41,998 nucleotides of DNA from CAXSDR01 sp964236445 (GTDB lineage Bacteria; Actinomycetota; Actinomycetes; Motilibacterales; Motilibacteraceae), in the NCBI GenBank assembly GCA_964236445.1, contig CAXSDR010000021.1:1-41998 (forward strand). Reading direction: 5' to 3'. Position numbers and translations under genes: made by a program. The notes beneath the pieces are model-generated. The model made no database searches, was not told where the DNA came from, and worked only from the letters and a program-made list of their open reading frames with translations. Shown in pieces: positions 7,649 through 15,472 of this stretch. How positions within the stretch are numbered: position 1 is the first letter of the stretch; every line of letters starts with the position of its first letter.

Positions 7649-9639
7649 GGGTGCTGGGGCCCTCGGTGCTCTGCGGGCGCCTGCTCGCGGTGCTCTCCGT
7701 CGCACCCGCTGCGGCGCTCGCCTGCGCTCTCGCTGCCGTGTGGCCCCTGTTGGCGCTGAACGTGCTCTCGACGTGGGCTGCCCTGCTGCTCGGCGTGCCA
7801 GCCGCGGCGGTGGGCGCCTACGCCTCGGCCCGGCTCGCGGTGCGCGCTGCTGCTCCCGTGCCGGTGTGGACACTGCTCGGTGTCATCGCCGTCGGTGCGG
7901 CTGCGGCGGTGTTCGCCGGGGCACACCACAGCGAGCATGTGGTGCTGCGCAGGGACGCGGGCGCCTATGCGCTGACCGCACGGTGGATCGCCAACGAGGG
8001 CAGTCGGACGATCCCCGTGCACTGGGACGAGCTCGGGGGCCGCGACCCCGCGCTGCGCGCCGACAGCCCGGCCTACTTCGCCGAGGGCGACCACCTGGTG
8101 CCGCAGTTCCTGTCGGGGATGCCCCTGCTCCTGGCGGGGGCATCGCGCATGGGCGGGCTGGAAGCGTTGCTGCGGGTTCCGTCGGTCATCGGCGGCCTGG
8201 CGCTCATCTGCTTCGGTGGTCTCACCGCGCGACTCGTCCGGCCCGGCGCGGGGCCGGTGGCCGCCGGACTGCTCGGGCTGACCTACCCCGTCCAGCTCGT
8301 GATGCGCTCCACCTACAGCGAGACCCTGGCTCTGCTGCTGCTTCTCGCCGGTCTCGCGCTGCTCGTCGATGCTGTGCACGAGTGCTCCGCGTGGGGTGCC
8401 TTCGTCGCGGGTTTCGTGGTCTCGCTGGGCACGCTGGTGAGGGTCGACGCGTTGCGAGAAGTTGCTTTCCTGTTTCCCGTTGCAGCCTTCCTTTTCGCCC
8501 AGCGTCGCCGAGAAGGCGTGATGCTCGCTATCGGACTGCTGATGGGAACGATCTGGGGCGCGGCAGACGCGCTGCTTCTCGCGCTGCCCTACACCCGCGA
8601 GGTCAAGAGCTCCATCCTGCCGCTCACCGCTGCGGCGGCTGGTCTGGCGGTGGTCAGTCTCGTGCTGGCGCTGCTCTGGCGGCGGCGACCTGCTGGCACC
8701 TCACCGCTGCGCATGCCGCGAGCTGCTCCCTGGGTCGGCGGTGGACTCGTCACCGCTGCTGGCCTTGCGCTCGCCCTGCGCCCGTTGTTCTGGTTGGGGC
8801 GGCAGGATCCTGACTCGGACGGTGGCCGGGCGGTGCTGGGGTTCCAGCGTGTGACACGGCTGCCACTCGACGCCTCGCGCACCTACACCGAGCACAGCGT
8901 CACGTGGGTCAGCTGGTGGACCGGATGGCCGATGTTGGTGCTCGCGCTGCTCGGGGCATCGGTCCTCACCTATCGGGTCGTCGCGCGCCGCGACGGTGAG
9001 GCTGCCTGGGCGCAGCTGCTGCTCCTGCTGCTGGCGTCCAGCATGTTGGTGCTGCTCCGACCCGGCATCACCCCCGACCATCCCTGGGCCGACCGTCGCC
9101 TCGTCGTCGTCGTGCTCCCGGCGGTGGTGCTGTTCGCCTGCGCCGGTGGCTCGGCCCTGGTGCAGGCGGCACAGGAGCGCGTCCCGTCGCCTCTCGCGTC
9201 GGCCGTCCTGGTGCTCGGGTCGCTGGCCCTGCTCTGGTTCCCGTGGCACGCTGCGCACCCGCTGATGAAGGACCGCACCGAGGTGGGGGAGGTGTCCGCC
9301 CTCCACCGTGCGTGCGCCTCGCTGCACCCGGGCGACGTCGCTCTGCTGGTCGACAACCGTTCCCGCAGGGAGTGGGCACAGGTCCTGCGCGGCGAGTGCG
9401 ACGTGCCGACCGCCGGCGTCGAAGACCGAACTCAGCTTCCGGACATCATTGCTCGCATCAAGGCGCGTGGCGGACATCCCGTCCTCGTCGCCGCCGACCA
9501 CCCGAGACGTGTGGCCTTCCGTGGGGCGCCGTCCAGCCGTGTCGTGCACCTCGATACCTTCGAGGACTCGCGCCTGCTGGTCACGCCACCTACGGGCACG
9601 AATCCGTTGGACATCAACCTGTGGTTCGGGAGGCCCTGA
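7645..9639 (+). CDS. Large membrane protein, GT-C glycosyltransferase-like
   Basis: 664 residues with a dozen or more predicted spans. The first large loop contains RRDAGAYALTARWIANEG, the acidic motif after the first span that recalls the catalytic Asp of GT-C enzymes such as ArnT and protein mannosyltransferases. After the last span (near 525) a soluble C-terminal domain of about 130 residues (LHRACASLHPGDVALLVDN, then VVHLDTFEDSRLL) probably faces the outside. The start ATG overlaps the DUF2079 stop. I recognise no named family for the whole length; transfer of a lipid-linked sugar to an envelope acceptor is the best inference from topology and neighbours. Confidence 0.7.
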   Translation: MRVLGPSVLCGRLLAVLSVAPAAALACALAAVWPLLALNVLSTWAALLLGVPAAAVGAYASARLAVRAAAPVPVWTLLGVIAVGAAAAVFAGAHHSEHVVLRRDAGAYALTARWIANEGSRTIPVHWDELGGRDPALRADSPAYFAEGDHLVPQFLSGMPLLLAGASRMGGLEALLRVPSVIGGLALICFGGLTARLVRPGAGPVAAGLLGLTYPVQLVMRSTYSETLALLLLLAGLALLVDAVHECSAWGAFVAGFVVSLGTLVRVDALREVAFLFPVAAFLFAQRRREGVMLAIGLLMGTIWGAADALLLALPYTREVKSSILPLTAAAAGLAVVSLVLALLWRRRPAGTSPLRMPRAAPWVGGGLVTAAGLALALRPLFWLGRQDPDSDGGRAVLGFQRVTRLPLDASRTYTEHSVTWVSWWTGWPMLVLALLGASVLTYRVVARRDGEAAWAQLLLLLLASSMLVLLRPGITPDHPWADRRLVVVVLPAVVLFACAGGSALVQAAQERVPSPLASAVLVLGSLALLWFPWHAAHPLMKDRTEVGEVSALHRACASLHPGDVALLVDNRSRREWAQVLRGECDVPTAGVEDRTQLPDIIARIKARGGHPVLVAADHPRRVAFRGAPSSRVVHLDTFEDSRLLVTPPTGTNPLDINLWFGRP

Positions 9640-9998
9640 TGCTGCACCATGTGCAACTTGCCTGCCCGCGCGGCAGCGAGCCGGCGCTCCGCTCGTTCTA
9701 CTGCGGGGTCCTCGGTCTCGAGGAGCTCCAGAAGCCGCCGGTGCTGGCGCCCCGTGGAGGCTGCTGGTTCCGTGGGTTCGGAATCGAGCTGCACCTCGGG
9801 GTGGAGGACGACTTCCGCCCGGCGCGCAAGGCGCATCCCGGCATGCTCGTGAGCCGGCTCGACGACTGGGCGCGTCGGATCTCGCAGGCGGGCTTTCCTG
9901 TCGCCTTCGACGACGACTTCCCAGGCATGCGCCGCTTCTACAGCGAGGACCCGGTGGGCAACAGGCTGGAGTTCCTGCAGGCGCGAGAAACGCGATGA
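9639..9998 (+). CDS. VOC (glyoxalase/bleomycin resistance-like) protein
   Basis: 119 residues, one vicinal-oxygen-chelate unit pair. It opens MLHHVQLACPRGSE, continues FYCGVLGLEELQKPP and closes with DPVGNRLEFLQ, the standard beginning and end of the fold; H3 or H4 and E114 occupy places that often bind metal. The ATG overlaps the previous stop (TGATG) and has GGGAGG just upstream, so it is the last gene of the membrane-protein operon. VOC proteins range from dioxygenases to binding proteins, and no substrate can be assigned. A strong stem-loop follows the stop. Confidence 0.85.
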   Translation: MLHHVQLACPRGSEPALRSFYCGVLGLEELQKPPVLAPRGGCWFRGFGIELHLGVEDDFRPARKAHPGMLVSRLDDWARRISQAGFPVAFDDDFPGMRRFYSEDPVGNRLEFLQARETR

Positions 9999-10004
9999 CT
10001 ATCT

Positions 10005-10037
10005 CCCTTGGCGTCTTGGAAGCAGAGACGCCAAGGG
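10005..10037. terminator. Bidirectional stem-loop terminator
   Basis: A perfect 12-base stem (CCCTTGGCGTCT / AGACGCCAAGGG) with a nine-base loop sits between the convergent VOC and aldo/keto reductase genes. There is no clear T-run. Confidence 0.75.
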
Positions 10038-10043
10038 CGGGTG

Positions 10044-10916
10044 TCAGGACGCGGCGACGGCGTCCAGCTGCGCGTAGTCGACGTCAGCCAGGGTCAGGCC
10101 TGCACCGGCGACGTTCTCGCGCAGGTGCGCAACCGATGACGTGCCCGCGATCAGCAGAATGTTCGGCGAGTGGCGCAGTAGCCACGCCAGCGCCACCGAC
10201 ATCGGCGTCGTCTCGAGTCGCGTCGCCACTGCGCTCAGCACGTCCGACTGCAGTGGGCTGAACCCGCCGAGGGGGAAGAAAGGCACGTAGGCGATGCCCG
10301 CGCCGGCCAACGAGTCGATCAAGGCGTCGTCGTGGCGATTGGCTATGTTGTAGAAGTTCTGCACACACACGATCGGTGCAATGGCCTGCGCCTCGGCGAC
10401 CTGGTCGAGGGTCGCGTTGCTCATCCCAAGATGACGGATCACGCCCTGCTCCTGCAGTTCCACGAGCGTCGAGAACGCCTCCTCGATCGAGCCGGGCTCC
10501 GGGCCCAAAGGGCCACCTGCCCGCATATTGACGACGTCGAGCACGTCGAGCCCGAGGTTCTCGAGGTTTGAATAGACGCTGTCGCGCACGTCCTGGGCAG
10601 AGCGGGCAATCGGCCAACCACCCTGCGCATCGCGCTTAGCGCCGACCTTGGTGATGATGTGGAGCGAGTCGGCGTAGGGGTGCAGCGCCTCCTTGATGAG
10701 CTGGTTGGTCACGTACGGTCCGTACGCGTCGCTGGTGTCGATGTTGGTGATGCCCAGATCGACCGCCTCGCGCAGGACGCGGATCGCTTCGTCGTGGTCC
10801 GCAGGCGGCCCCATGACGTTGGGTCCGGCCAGCTGCATCGCGCCGTAGCCGAAGCGGGTCACGACGAAGTCGTCCGCGAGCTTGAATGTTCCGCCAGGGA
10901 GTGCTGTGTGAGTCAT
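10044..10916 (-). CDS. Aldo/keto reductase
   Basis: 290 residues in the (beta/alpha)8 NADPH-dependent oxidoreductase family. The catalytic D60 and Y65 (ITNIDTSDAYGP) and K90 (HIITKVG) are present. The place normally holding the catalytic His is R132 (LDVVNMR instead of a strand ending in H), as in a subgroup of actinobacterial AKRs. NADPH-binding elements follow (RHLGMSNATLDQV, then LLIAGTSSVAHLRENV). The ATG at 10916 is chosen because the frame further upstream does not look coding and would overlap the divergent regulator. Substrate unknown. The neighbouring HTH regulator, transcribed divergently, is the natural candidate for its control. Confidence 0.88.
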   Translation of the reverse strand: MTHTALPGGTFKLADDFVVTRFGYGAMQLAGPNVMGPPADHDEAIRVLREAVDLGITNIDTSDAYGPYVTNQLIKEALHPYADSLHIITKVGAKRDAQGGWPIARSAQDVRDSVYSNLENLGLDVLDVVNMRAGGPLGPEPGSIEEAFSTLVELQEQGVIRHLGMSNATLDQVAEAQAIAPIVCVQNFYNIANRHDDALIDSLAGAGIAYVPFFPLGGFSPLQSDVLSAVATRLETTPMSVALAWLLRHSPNILLIAGTSSVAHLRENVAGAGLTLADVDYAQLDAVAAS

Positions 10917-10951
10917 GCCCTCAAAGGTGCCCCCGCACGCGCCGCTGCACC

Positions 10952-10986
10952 AGTGCCCCGCTCTTCCTGGGACTAGCAGGGACACT
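10952..10986. promoter_or_regulatory. Imperfect inverted repeat between AKR and its regulator
   Basis: AGTGCCCC (10952-10959) faces GGGACACT (10979-10986), one mismatch, with a nested CCTG/CAGG pair in the 19-base spacer. It lies just upstream of the regulator's -10 box, a plausible operator for one or both genes. Confidence 0.35.
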
Positions 10987-11006
10987 CTGCGAGGGATGGG
11001 TCCAGG

Positions 11007-11012
11007 TAGCGT
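11007..11012 (+). promoter_or_regulatory. Leaderless -10 box for the HTH-MmyB regulator
   Basis: TAGCGT, six bases before the GTG at 11019. Confidence 0.45.
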
Positions 11013-11018
11013 GGTTCT

Positions 11019-11867
11019 GTGAATGCCAACAGCCAGTTGGGCGAATATCTCCGTGCTCGTCGCGAGCTGGTCCGCCCCGAAGACGTGAGCCTGCCCGCTC
11101 TCGGGCAGCGTCGGGTAGCGGGTTTGCGCCGCGAGGAGGTGGCGATGTTGGCCGGTATCAGCTCCGACTACTACCTCCGGCTCGAGCAAGGCCGCGACCA
11201 CAACCCCTCTGTGCAGGTGCTCGAGTCGCTGGCCCGAGTGCTGCGACTCGATGAGACGGCCACGGCCTACCTCGTCGGACTGGCTGCACCGCAGCGCCGC
11301 CAGAGGGCGCGTCGGCACCGCCGCGAGACGGTGCCCGCGAGCATCCGACAACTGGTTGCCTCCCTCGTCCTACCCGCGTTCGTCGAGAGCCGTTATTCTG
11401 ATGTGTTGGTCGCGAACGACCTGGCCTACGCCGTGTCGCCCAACCTTCGCGTCGGTGAGAACCGTATGCGCACGATGTTTCTCGACCCAGCCGAGCAAGC
11501 CCTCTGCCCGAATTATGAGCAGGCGATGGCCTACATGGTGGCGGGCTTGCGGCAGTCAGTCGGGACTGACACGGAGGACCCGCGGTTCATACAGCTCGTC
11601 GGTGAGCTGTCATTGTCGAGCGACCGATTCCGCCAACTGTGGGCACGTCACGACGTCCACGCCCGTGAGGGTTCGCAGGCCGCGATGGATCACCCCCAGG
11701 TAGGCACGCTCACGCTGCACAAGGAAAGGCTCAGCATCGGGGGCGGCGACGGACTCGTGCTGGTCATCTATCACCCCGCACCCGGCACCGGCAGTGCGGA
11801 GAAACTCGCCTTACTTGCCTCGCTCGCAGCGGCTGGCTCCTCGACGCGGCCGCCGACCACACCCTGA
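11019..11867 (+). CDS. XRE-type HTH regulator with MmyB-like ligand-binding domain
   Basis: 282 residues. The N-terminal helix-turn-helix (about 5-75: LGEYLRARRELVRPEDV, then RVAGLRREEVAMLAGIS and YYLRLEQGRDHNPS) is the typical form fused to the MmyB ligand-binding domain, which occupies about 105-270 (VLVANDLAYAVSP, then WARHDVHAREGS). Such proteins usually sit beside an oxidoreductase gene and control it in response to an unidentified small molecule or fatty acid. That arrangement is seen here, with an aldo/keto reductase starting 102 bases away on the other strand. The GTG start is fixed by the TAGCGT box; there is no Shine-Dalgarno. Confidence 0.88.
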   Translation: MNANSQLGEYLRARRELVRPEDVSLPALGQRRVAGLRREEVAMLAGISSDYYLRLEQGRDHNPSVQVLESLARVLRLDETATAYLVGLAAPQRRQRARRHRRETVPASIRQLVASLVLPAFVESRYSDVLVANDLAYAVSPNLRVGENRMRTMFLDPAEQALCPNYEQAMAYMVAGLRQSVGTDTEDPRFIQLVGELSLSSDRFRQLWARHDVHAREGSQAAMDHPQVGTLTLHKERLSIGGGDGLVLVIYHPAPGTGSAEKLALLASLAAAGSSTRPPTTP

Positions 11868-12102
11868 ACGAGCCACCCTGAACGTGTCGCCGGCGTGACG
11901 TACCCCCTGCGACTGGTCACGCTGTGCGCCGTAACGACTCCATGCTGTGACCTCCTGCCGCCAGCGGCCGTCGTCGCGGCACCGGTCCCAGTGACCCAGG
12001 AGGCCGGCCCGTCCTGGGCGCCTCGGTGTTGACCTTGTCACCGGAAGCGTTTCCGTGCGACAGTCGCCTCCTCCTGCGGGCTACAGAAAGGGGGCGGCCC
12101 AC

Positions 12103-14022
12103 ATGGCCGCACGTACATCCATCCTTGTCGTGGGCATGGGGGTGGTGACCACCTTGGTGGCTGCCGGTGCCCTGAGTGCTCCAGCGATCGCCTCGTCCCC
12201 GACGTCGCTCGCGGTCCCGGCTGCCGCACAATCGACGGCGACAGACCTCGGCGCGTCGGGAAGCGGTGTTCCGGTCGCCAAGAGTGACCACGACGACGAC
12301 CATGATCATGAGGCGGTCGACCCCAAGGCCCTGCGAGGTCTGGCTCGCCACCCCGCCGGCCGTTGCAAGGAGATGTACGAAGTCACCGCCGTGCCAGGTC
12401 TGTGCAGCCACGGGCCGGACGCTCCCGCCCACGGCTGGACCCAGGACGTGGCCACGTCGGTGCCGCCGTTGACCACAGCGCAGCTGGCGGTCGGCGTCCT
12501 GGCCACGACTGCTGGTGCGGACGCCGCCATCCCCACCCCGGCACCGGTCTGTGTCGGTGACGGCTCATCGGGCAACCGAGTCGAGATCCTGTATGTCCGC
12601 GAGAGCGGCGCCGCCGACCGCTACGGGCAGTATCTCGCGTCGATTCGCGCCTGGGCGCAGGGCATCGACGGCATCATCGACGCCAGCGCTGCGGAGACCG
12701 GTGCGAGTCGACGCATCCGCTTCGTCACCGATTCCTCGTGTCAGATCGTGGTCACGAACATCGTCGTCCCGAACGGCTCGCTGGCCGACTTCGGCAGATC
12801 GGTCGACGCGGTCAAGGCTGTGGGCTTCGGCGGAACCGATCGCAAGTACGTGATGTTCGTGGACGCCACGATCATGTGTGGCATTGCCGCCATTTCTGTC
12901 GACACGCGCCCGGACCAGGCCAACGCCAACAACTTCGGCCCGAGCTACGGACGAGTCGACTCCGGCTGTTGGGGGGCTGCCGCAGCAACCCACGAGTTCA
13001 CCCACACGCTCGGCGCTGTGCTGCAGGGTTCTCCGCATTCGACGCCCTACGGTCACTGCACCGACGACTACGACATCATGTGCTATGTCGACGGCCCCGG
13101 CGTGACGGTCGGCGTCGTGTGTGGCAACCTGCTCGAGGACAGCCGCCTCGACTGCAATCACGATGACTATTTCAATCCCAACCCCATCGCGGGCACTTGG
13201 CTTGCGACACACTGGAACACCGCGAACAGCTCGTTCCTGATCGCCGGAGCCGCTGCTTCGCCCCGCGGGAGTCAGATACTCGGACCGGGTGGCAAGTGCG
13301 TCGACGTAGCAGGCGGCGACAGTGGTGGCAACCTCGCTCGGGTGCAGCTGTGGGACTGCGAGGGCAACTCGCTGGATCAGCACTGGACCCTCACCGGCGG
13401 AACCCTGCGCAGCCTGAGTCGCTGTCTCGACATCGACGGCAACGGCACGGGCATCGGCACCATCGTGCAGCTGTGGGACTGCAACGGCGTCGGAGGTCAG
13501 CAGTGGGTCCAACAAGCAGATGGGTCGCTACGCAACCCCCAGTCGGGTCGCTGCCTGGACTCCCCCGGTGGATCGACTGCGAATGGCGCGGGCCTGCGGA
13601 TCTGGGACTGCAACGGCAGCGGTGCTCAGAAATTCGTGATCGGCTCGACGATCATCGGACCGGCCGGCAAGTGTGTCGACGTCTTCGGTGATGACAACGG
13701 CGCCAATCTCGCCAAGGTCGAGCTCTGGGACTGCCTATCCGGGGCTCGGGACCAGCACTGGACCGTGACCGGCGGAACACTGCAAAGCCTGGGTCGTTGC
13801 CTCGACGTGGACAAGAACAGCACAGCCGGCGGCACGATCGTGCAGCTGTGGGACTGCACCGGCGTCGGTGGACAGCAATGGGTCCAGCAGGCCGACGGTT
13901 CCTTGCTCAATCCGCAGTCAGGTCGTTGCCTCGACTCTCCCGACGGCTCCACGGCCAACGGAGCGTGGTTGCGCATCTGGGACTGCAACGGCACGGCAGC
14001 GCAGAAGTTCCGGATCAGCTGA
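12103..14022 (+). CDS. Secreted zinc metalloprotease with two C-terminal ricin-type lectin domains
   Basis: 639 residues from an ATG with AAAGGGG about eight bases upstream. Order: signal peptide (about 1-33, ending A-I-A-S); a His/Asp-rich stretch at 61-70 (SDHDDDHDHE); a propeptide-like region; a protease domain about 145-380 with H297-E-F-T-H301 and, downstream, G-H318-C-T-D-D-Y-D-I-M326-C-Y, giving a third-ligand candidate and a Met-turn as in metzincins; then two beta-trefoil ricin/CBM13 domains, about 391-512 and 516-639, each with repeated LWDC and QxW elements. The usual metzincin H-x5 position after HExxH is not His, so H318 is the likelier third zinc ligand (inference). It probably degrades or binds glycoproteins outside the cell. 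No operon partner; a strong terminator follows. Confidence 0.85.
   Translation: MAARTSILVVGMGVVTTLVAAGALSAPAIASSPTSLAVPAAAQSTATDLGASGSGVPVAKSDHDDDHDHEAVDPKALRGLARHPAGRCKEMYEVTAVPGLCSHGPDAPAHGWTQDVATSVPPLTTAQLAVGVLATTAGADAAIPTPAPVCVGDGSSGNRVEILYVRESGAADRYGQYLASIRAWAQGIDGIIDASAAETGASRRIRFVTDSSCQIVVTNIVVPNGSLADFGRSVDAVKAVGFGGTDRKYVMFVDATIMCGIAAISVDTRPDQANANNFGPSYGRVDSGCWGAAAATHEFTHTLGAVLQGSPHSTPYGHCTDDYDIMCYVDGPGVTVGVVCGNLLEDSRLDCNHDDYFNPNPIAGTWLATHWNTANSSFLIAGAAASPRGSQILGPGGKCVDVAGGDSGGNLARVQLWDCEGNSLDQHWTLTGGTLRSLSRCLDIDGNGTGIGTIVQLWDCNGVGGQQWVQQADGSLRNPQSGRCLDSPGGSTANGAGLRIWDCNGSGAQKFVIGSTIIGPAGKCVDVFGDDNGANLAKVELWDCLSGARDQHWTVTGGTLQSLGRCLDVDKNSTAGGTIVQLWDCTGVGGQQWVQQADGSLLNPQSGRCLDSPDGSTANGAWLRIWDCNGTAAQKFRIS
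13273..14019 (+). repeat. Tandem duplication encoding the two ricin-type domains
   Basis: Two units of about 370 bases (roughly 13273-13640 and 13648-14019) encode near-copies: GGQQWVQQADGSL, NPQSGRCLDSP and GSTANGA occur in both at the same spacing. Similarity extends to the DNA, pointing to a fairly recent internal duplication. Confidence 0.85.
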
Positions 14023-14030
14023 CGGCAGGT

Positions 14031-14065
14031 GCGGCCGGGAGACTCTAGTGAGCCGTCCCGGCCGC
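14031..14065. terminator. Bidirectional stem-loop terminator
   Basis: A perfect ten-base stem, GCGGCCGGGA (14031-14040) and TCCCGGCCGC (14056-14065), with a 15-base loop lies between the convergent protease and phosphodiesterase genes. Confidence 0.75.
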
Positions 14066-14083
14066 GCAACCGTTGCTGGTCCG

Positions 14084-15265
14084 CTATCGGACGCGAGCCT
14101 CGGGGTGGCCGATGCCATAGGAGTAGCCGAGGAAGTCCTCGCGAGCTGCGAACTCCAGGTCGGCGTTGTCCGAGAACAGCCCGTCGACACCTGCCTTGAA
14201 CAGGTCGAGATACTCCGCCAGGACGTTGCCATAGGCGTTCGGGTCCGTGCCGATGCGGTACTGCGCCGGCAGGAACTGGTTCTCGGCCCGCACGGTCCAG
14301 GGCACGACCTTCAGGCCGGCAGCGTGGGCTTCGTTCACGAACGACGACGCCGCGCCCGAAGTTGCGTCTGTATTGCGCGGGAAGATCTGAGCCTTGTCCG
14401 GGCCGACCCAGTCGGCGTACTCCCGGATCTCCCGGAAGCCCTCGGGCGTCGTCATCTGGGCGTACGTCTCGGGGTTGCCGGTGGCGGTGTGGTCCCACGG
14501 CGCGTCGGTGGGTCCGGCGCTCGTCAGCTGCACGAGGTGGACCTTGAGCTTGTAGACGCGGCGCAGGTCCTTGAGGTTCTGCTGCTCGAAGGACTGGACG
14601 TAGACCGGGGCGTCGCTCTTGTCGAGGTGGTGGGCGCGCAGCTCCTTCACGAGCACCGGCTCCAACGGGAGATTTATGGAGGCGAAGTAGGTCGGGTGCT
14701 TCGTCTCGGGTGTCACACCGATGGTGCGGTGGTAGACGGCCGACTCGTGCCTGGCGAAGTCGAGGACCTGGTCGAGCGTCGGGATCTGGTAGCGCCCGTT
14801 GAGGATCGTGTTGTGCTGGCGTACGTCGGGAAGACGCTCGACCGCGCGCAGCGTCTGCAGCTGCGCGAGGGTGAAGTCCTGAGTGAACCAGCCCGTCTGC
14901 TCGACACCGTCGATGGTCTTGGTGGTCTTGAGCGACGCGAACTCGGGGTGCGAGGCGACGTCGGTGGTGCCCGTGATGTTGGGCTCGTGGCGGGCGACGA
15001 GGACGTGGTCCCTGGTCGAGACGAGATCGGGCTCGATGACGTCGGCACCCATGCGGATGGCGAGGTCATAGCTGGCGAGGGTGTGCTCGGGCCGGTAGCC
15101 GGAGGCGCCACGGTGGCCGAAGATCAAGGGCGCGGAGACCGACGTGCCGCTGTCGTTGTGGCCGGCTTCTGCGTTCGAGACGAACGTGACGGGCGCCACC
15201 ACCGCTGCCGCTGCAGGAATGGCGACGAGGAACCGTCGGAGGTCGAGCCGCTTGTCGATGAGCAA
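14084..15265 (-). CDS. Secreted glycerophosphodiester phosphodiesterase
   Basis: 393 residues from a TTG with GGAAGGAG eight bases upstream; an in-frame ATG at 15304 would add 13 residues but lacks a ribosome site. A Tat-like signal (LDLRRFLVAIPAAAAVV) precedes the GDPD TIM barrel. Catalytic residues are visible: H51-R52 (FGHRGASGYRPEHT), E78 and D80 (VIEPDLV), H93 (VARHEPN). The length is that of GlpQ-type periplasmic enzymes, which hydrolyse glycerophosphodiesters from lipid or teichoic-acid turnover to glycerol-3-phosphate and an alcohol. The Shine-Dalgarno lies within a short GGAG-TAC-CTCC palindrome that may partly hide it. It diverges from the DPM1-like gene. Confidence 0.88.
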   Translation of the reverse strand: MLIDKRLDLRRFLVAIPAAAAVVAPVTFVSNAEAGHNDSGTSVSAPLIFGHRGASGYRPEHTLASYDLAIRMGADVIEPDLVSTRDHVLVARHEPNITGTTDVASHPEFASLKTTKTIDGVEQTGWFTQDFTLAQLQTLRAVERLPDVRQHNTILNGRYQIPTLDQVLDFARHESAVYHRTIGVTPETKHPTYFASINLPLEPVLVKELRAHHLDKSDAPVYVQSFEQQNLKDLRRVYKLKVHLVQLTSAGPTDAPWDHTATGNPETYAQMTTPEGFREIREYADWVGPDKAQIFPRNTDATSGAASSFVNEAHAAGLKVVPWTVRAENQFLPAQYRIGTDPNAYGNVLAEYLDLFKAGVDGLFSDNADLEFAAREDFLGYSYGIGHPEARVR

Positions 15266-15456
15266 GGGAGGTACTCCTTCCGAGGCGCTCAGCAACCTCG
15301 GCATCTGCCGGGTGGTCGCCTCTGGAGAGGCTCAGGCAACCGCCGCAGACTGGCCCCGACGGGAACTGGGCCTGACCGCAGTGTGAACTCCTGCTGCACG
15401 CCGGGCTCGCCTCGAGGCGCTGACCTGCGCGAATACGTCGGACGTTCGCCGACCTG
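15266..15456. other. Divergent intergenic region with repeated and foldable sequence
   Basis: About 190 bases without a gene between two divergent starts. It holds a near-repeat GCTCAGCAACC (15287-15297) and GCTCAGGCAACC (15330-15341), a GGCCC/GGGCC pair around 15353-15371, and the GGAG/CTCC palindrome over the phosphodiesterase ribosome site. It resembles a structured leader, but I could not match it to a known riboswitch class. Confidence 0.35.
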
Positions 15457-15462
15457 TAATCT
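15457..15462 (+). promoter_or_regulatory. -10 box for the DPM1-like gene
   Basis: TAATCT, ten bases before the ATG at 15473, implying a leader of only a few bases. Confidence 0.4.
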
Positions 15463-15472
15463 CCACGGCGAG

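Noticed and set aside
11868..12102. Search for a small gene or promoter before the lectin-protease
   Set aside because: No frame with a ribosome site and coding-like composition, and the TTGACC at 12029 has no matching -10 box at normal spacing.
13273..14019. Repeats considered as CRISPR or mobile-element repeats
   Set aside because: They are in-frame duplications encoding ricin-type domains, with no spacers and no terminal inverted repeats.
15300..15400. Possible SAM or glycine riboswitch
   Set aside because: Single words match (GGCAACC, GACTGGCCC, CTCAGGCA), but in the wrong order and spacing; kept only as an unassigned structured region.
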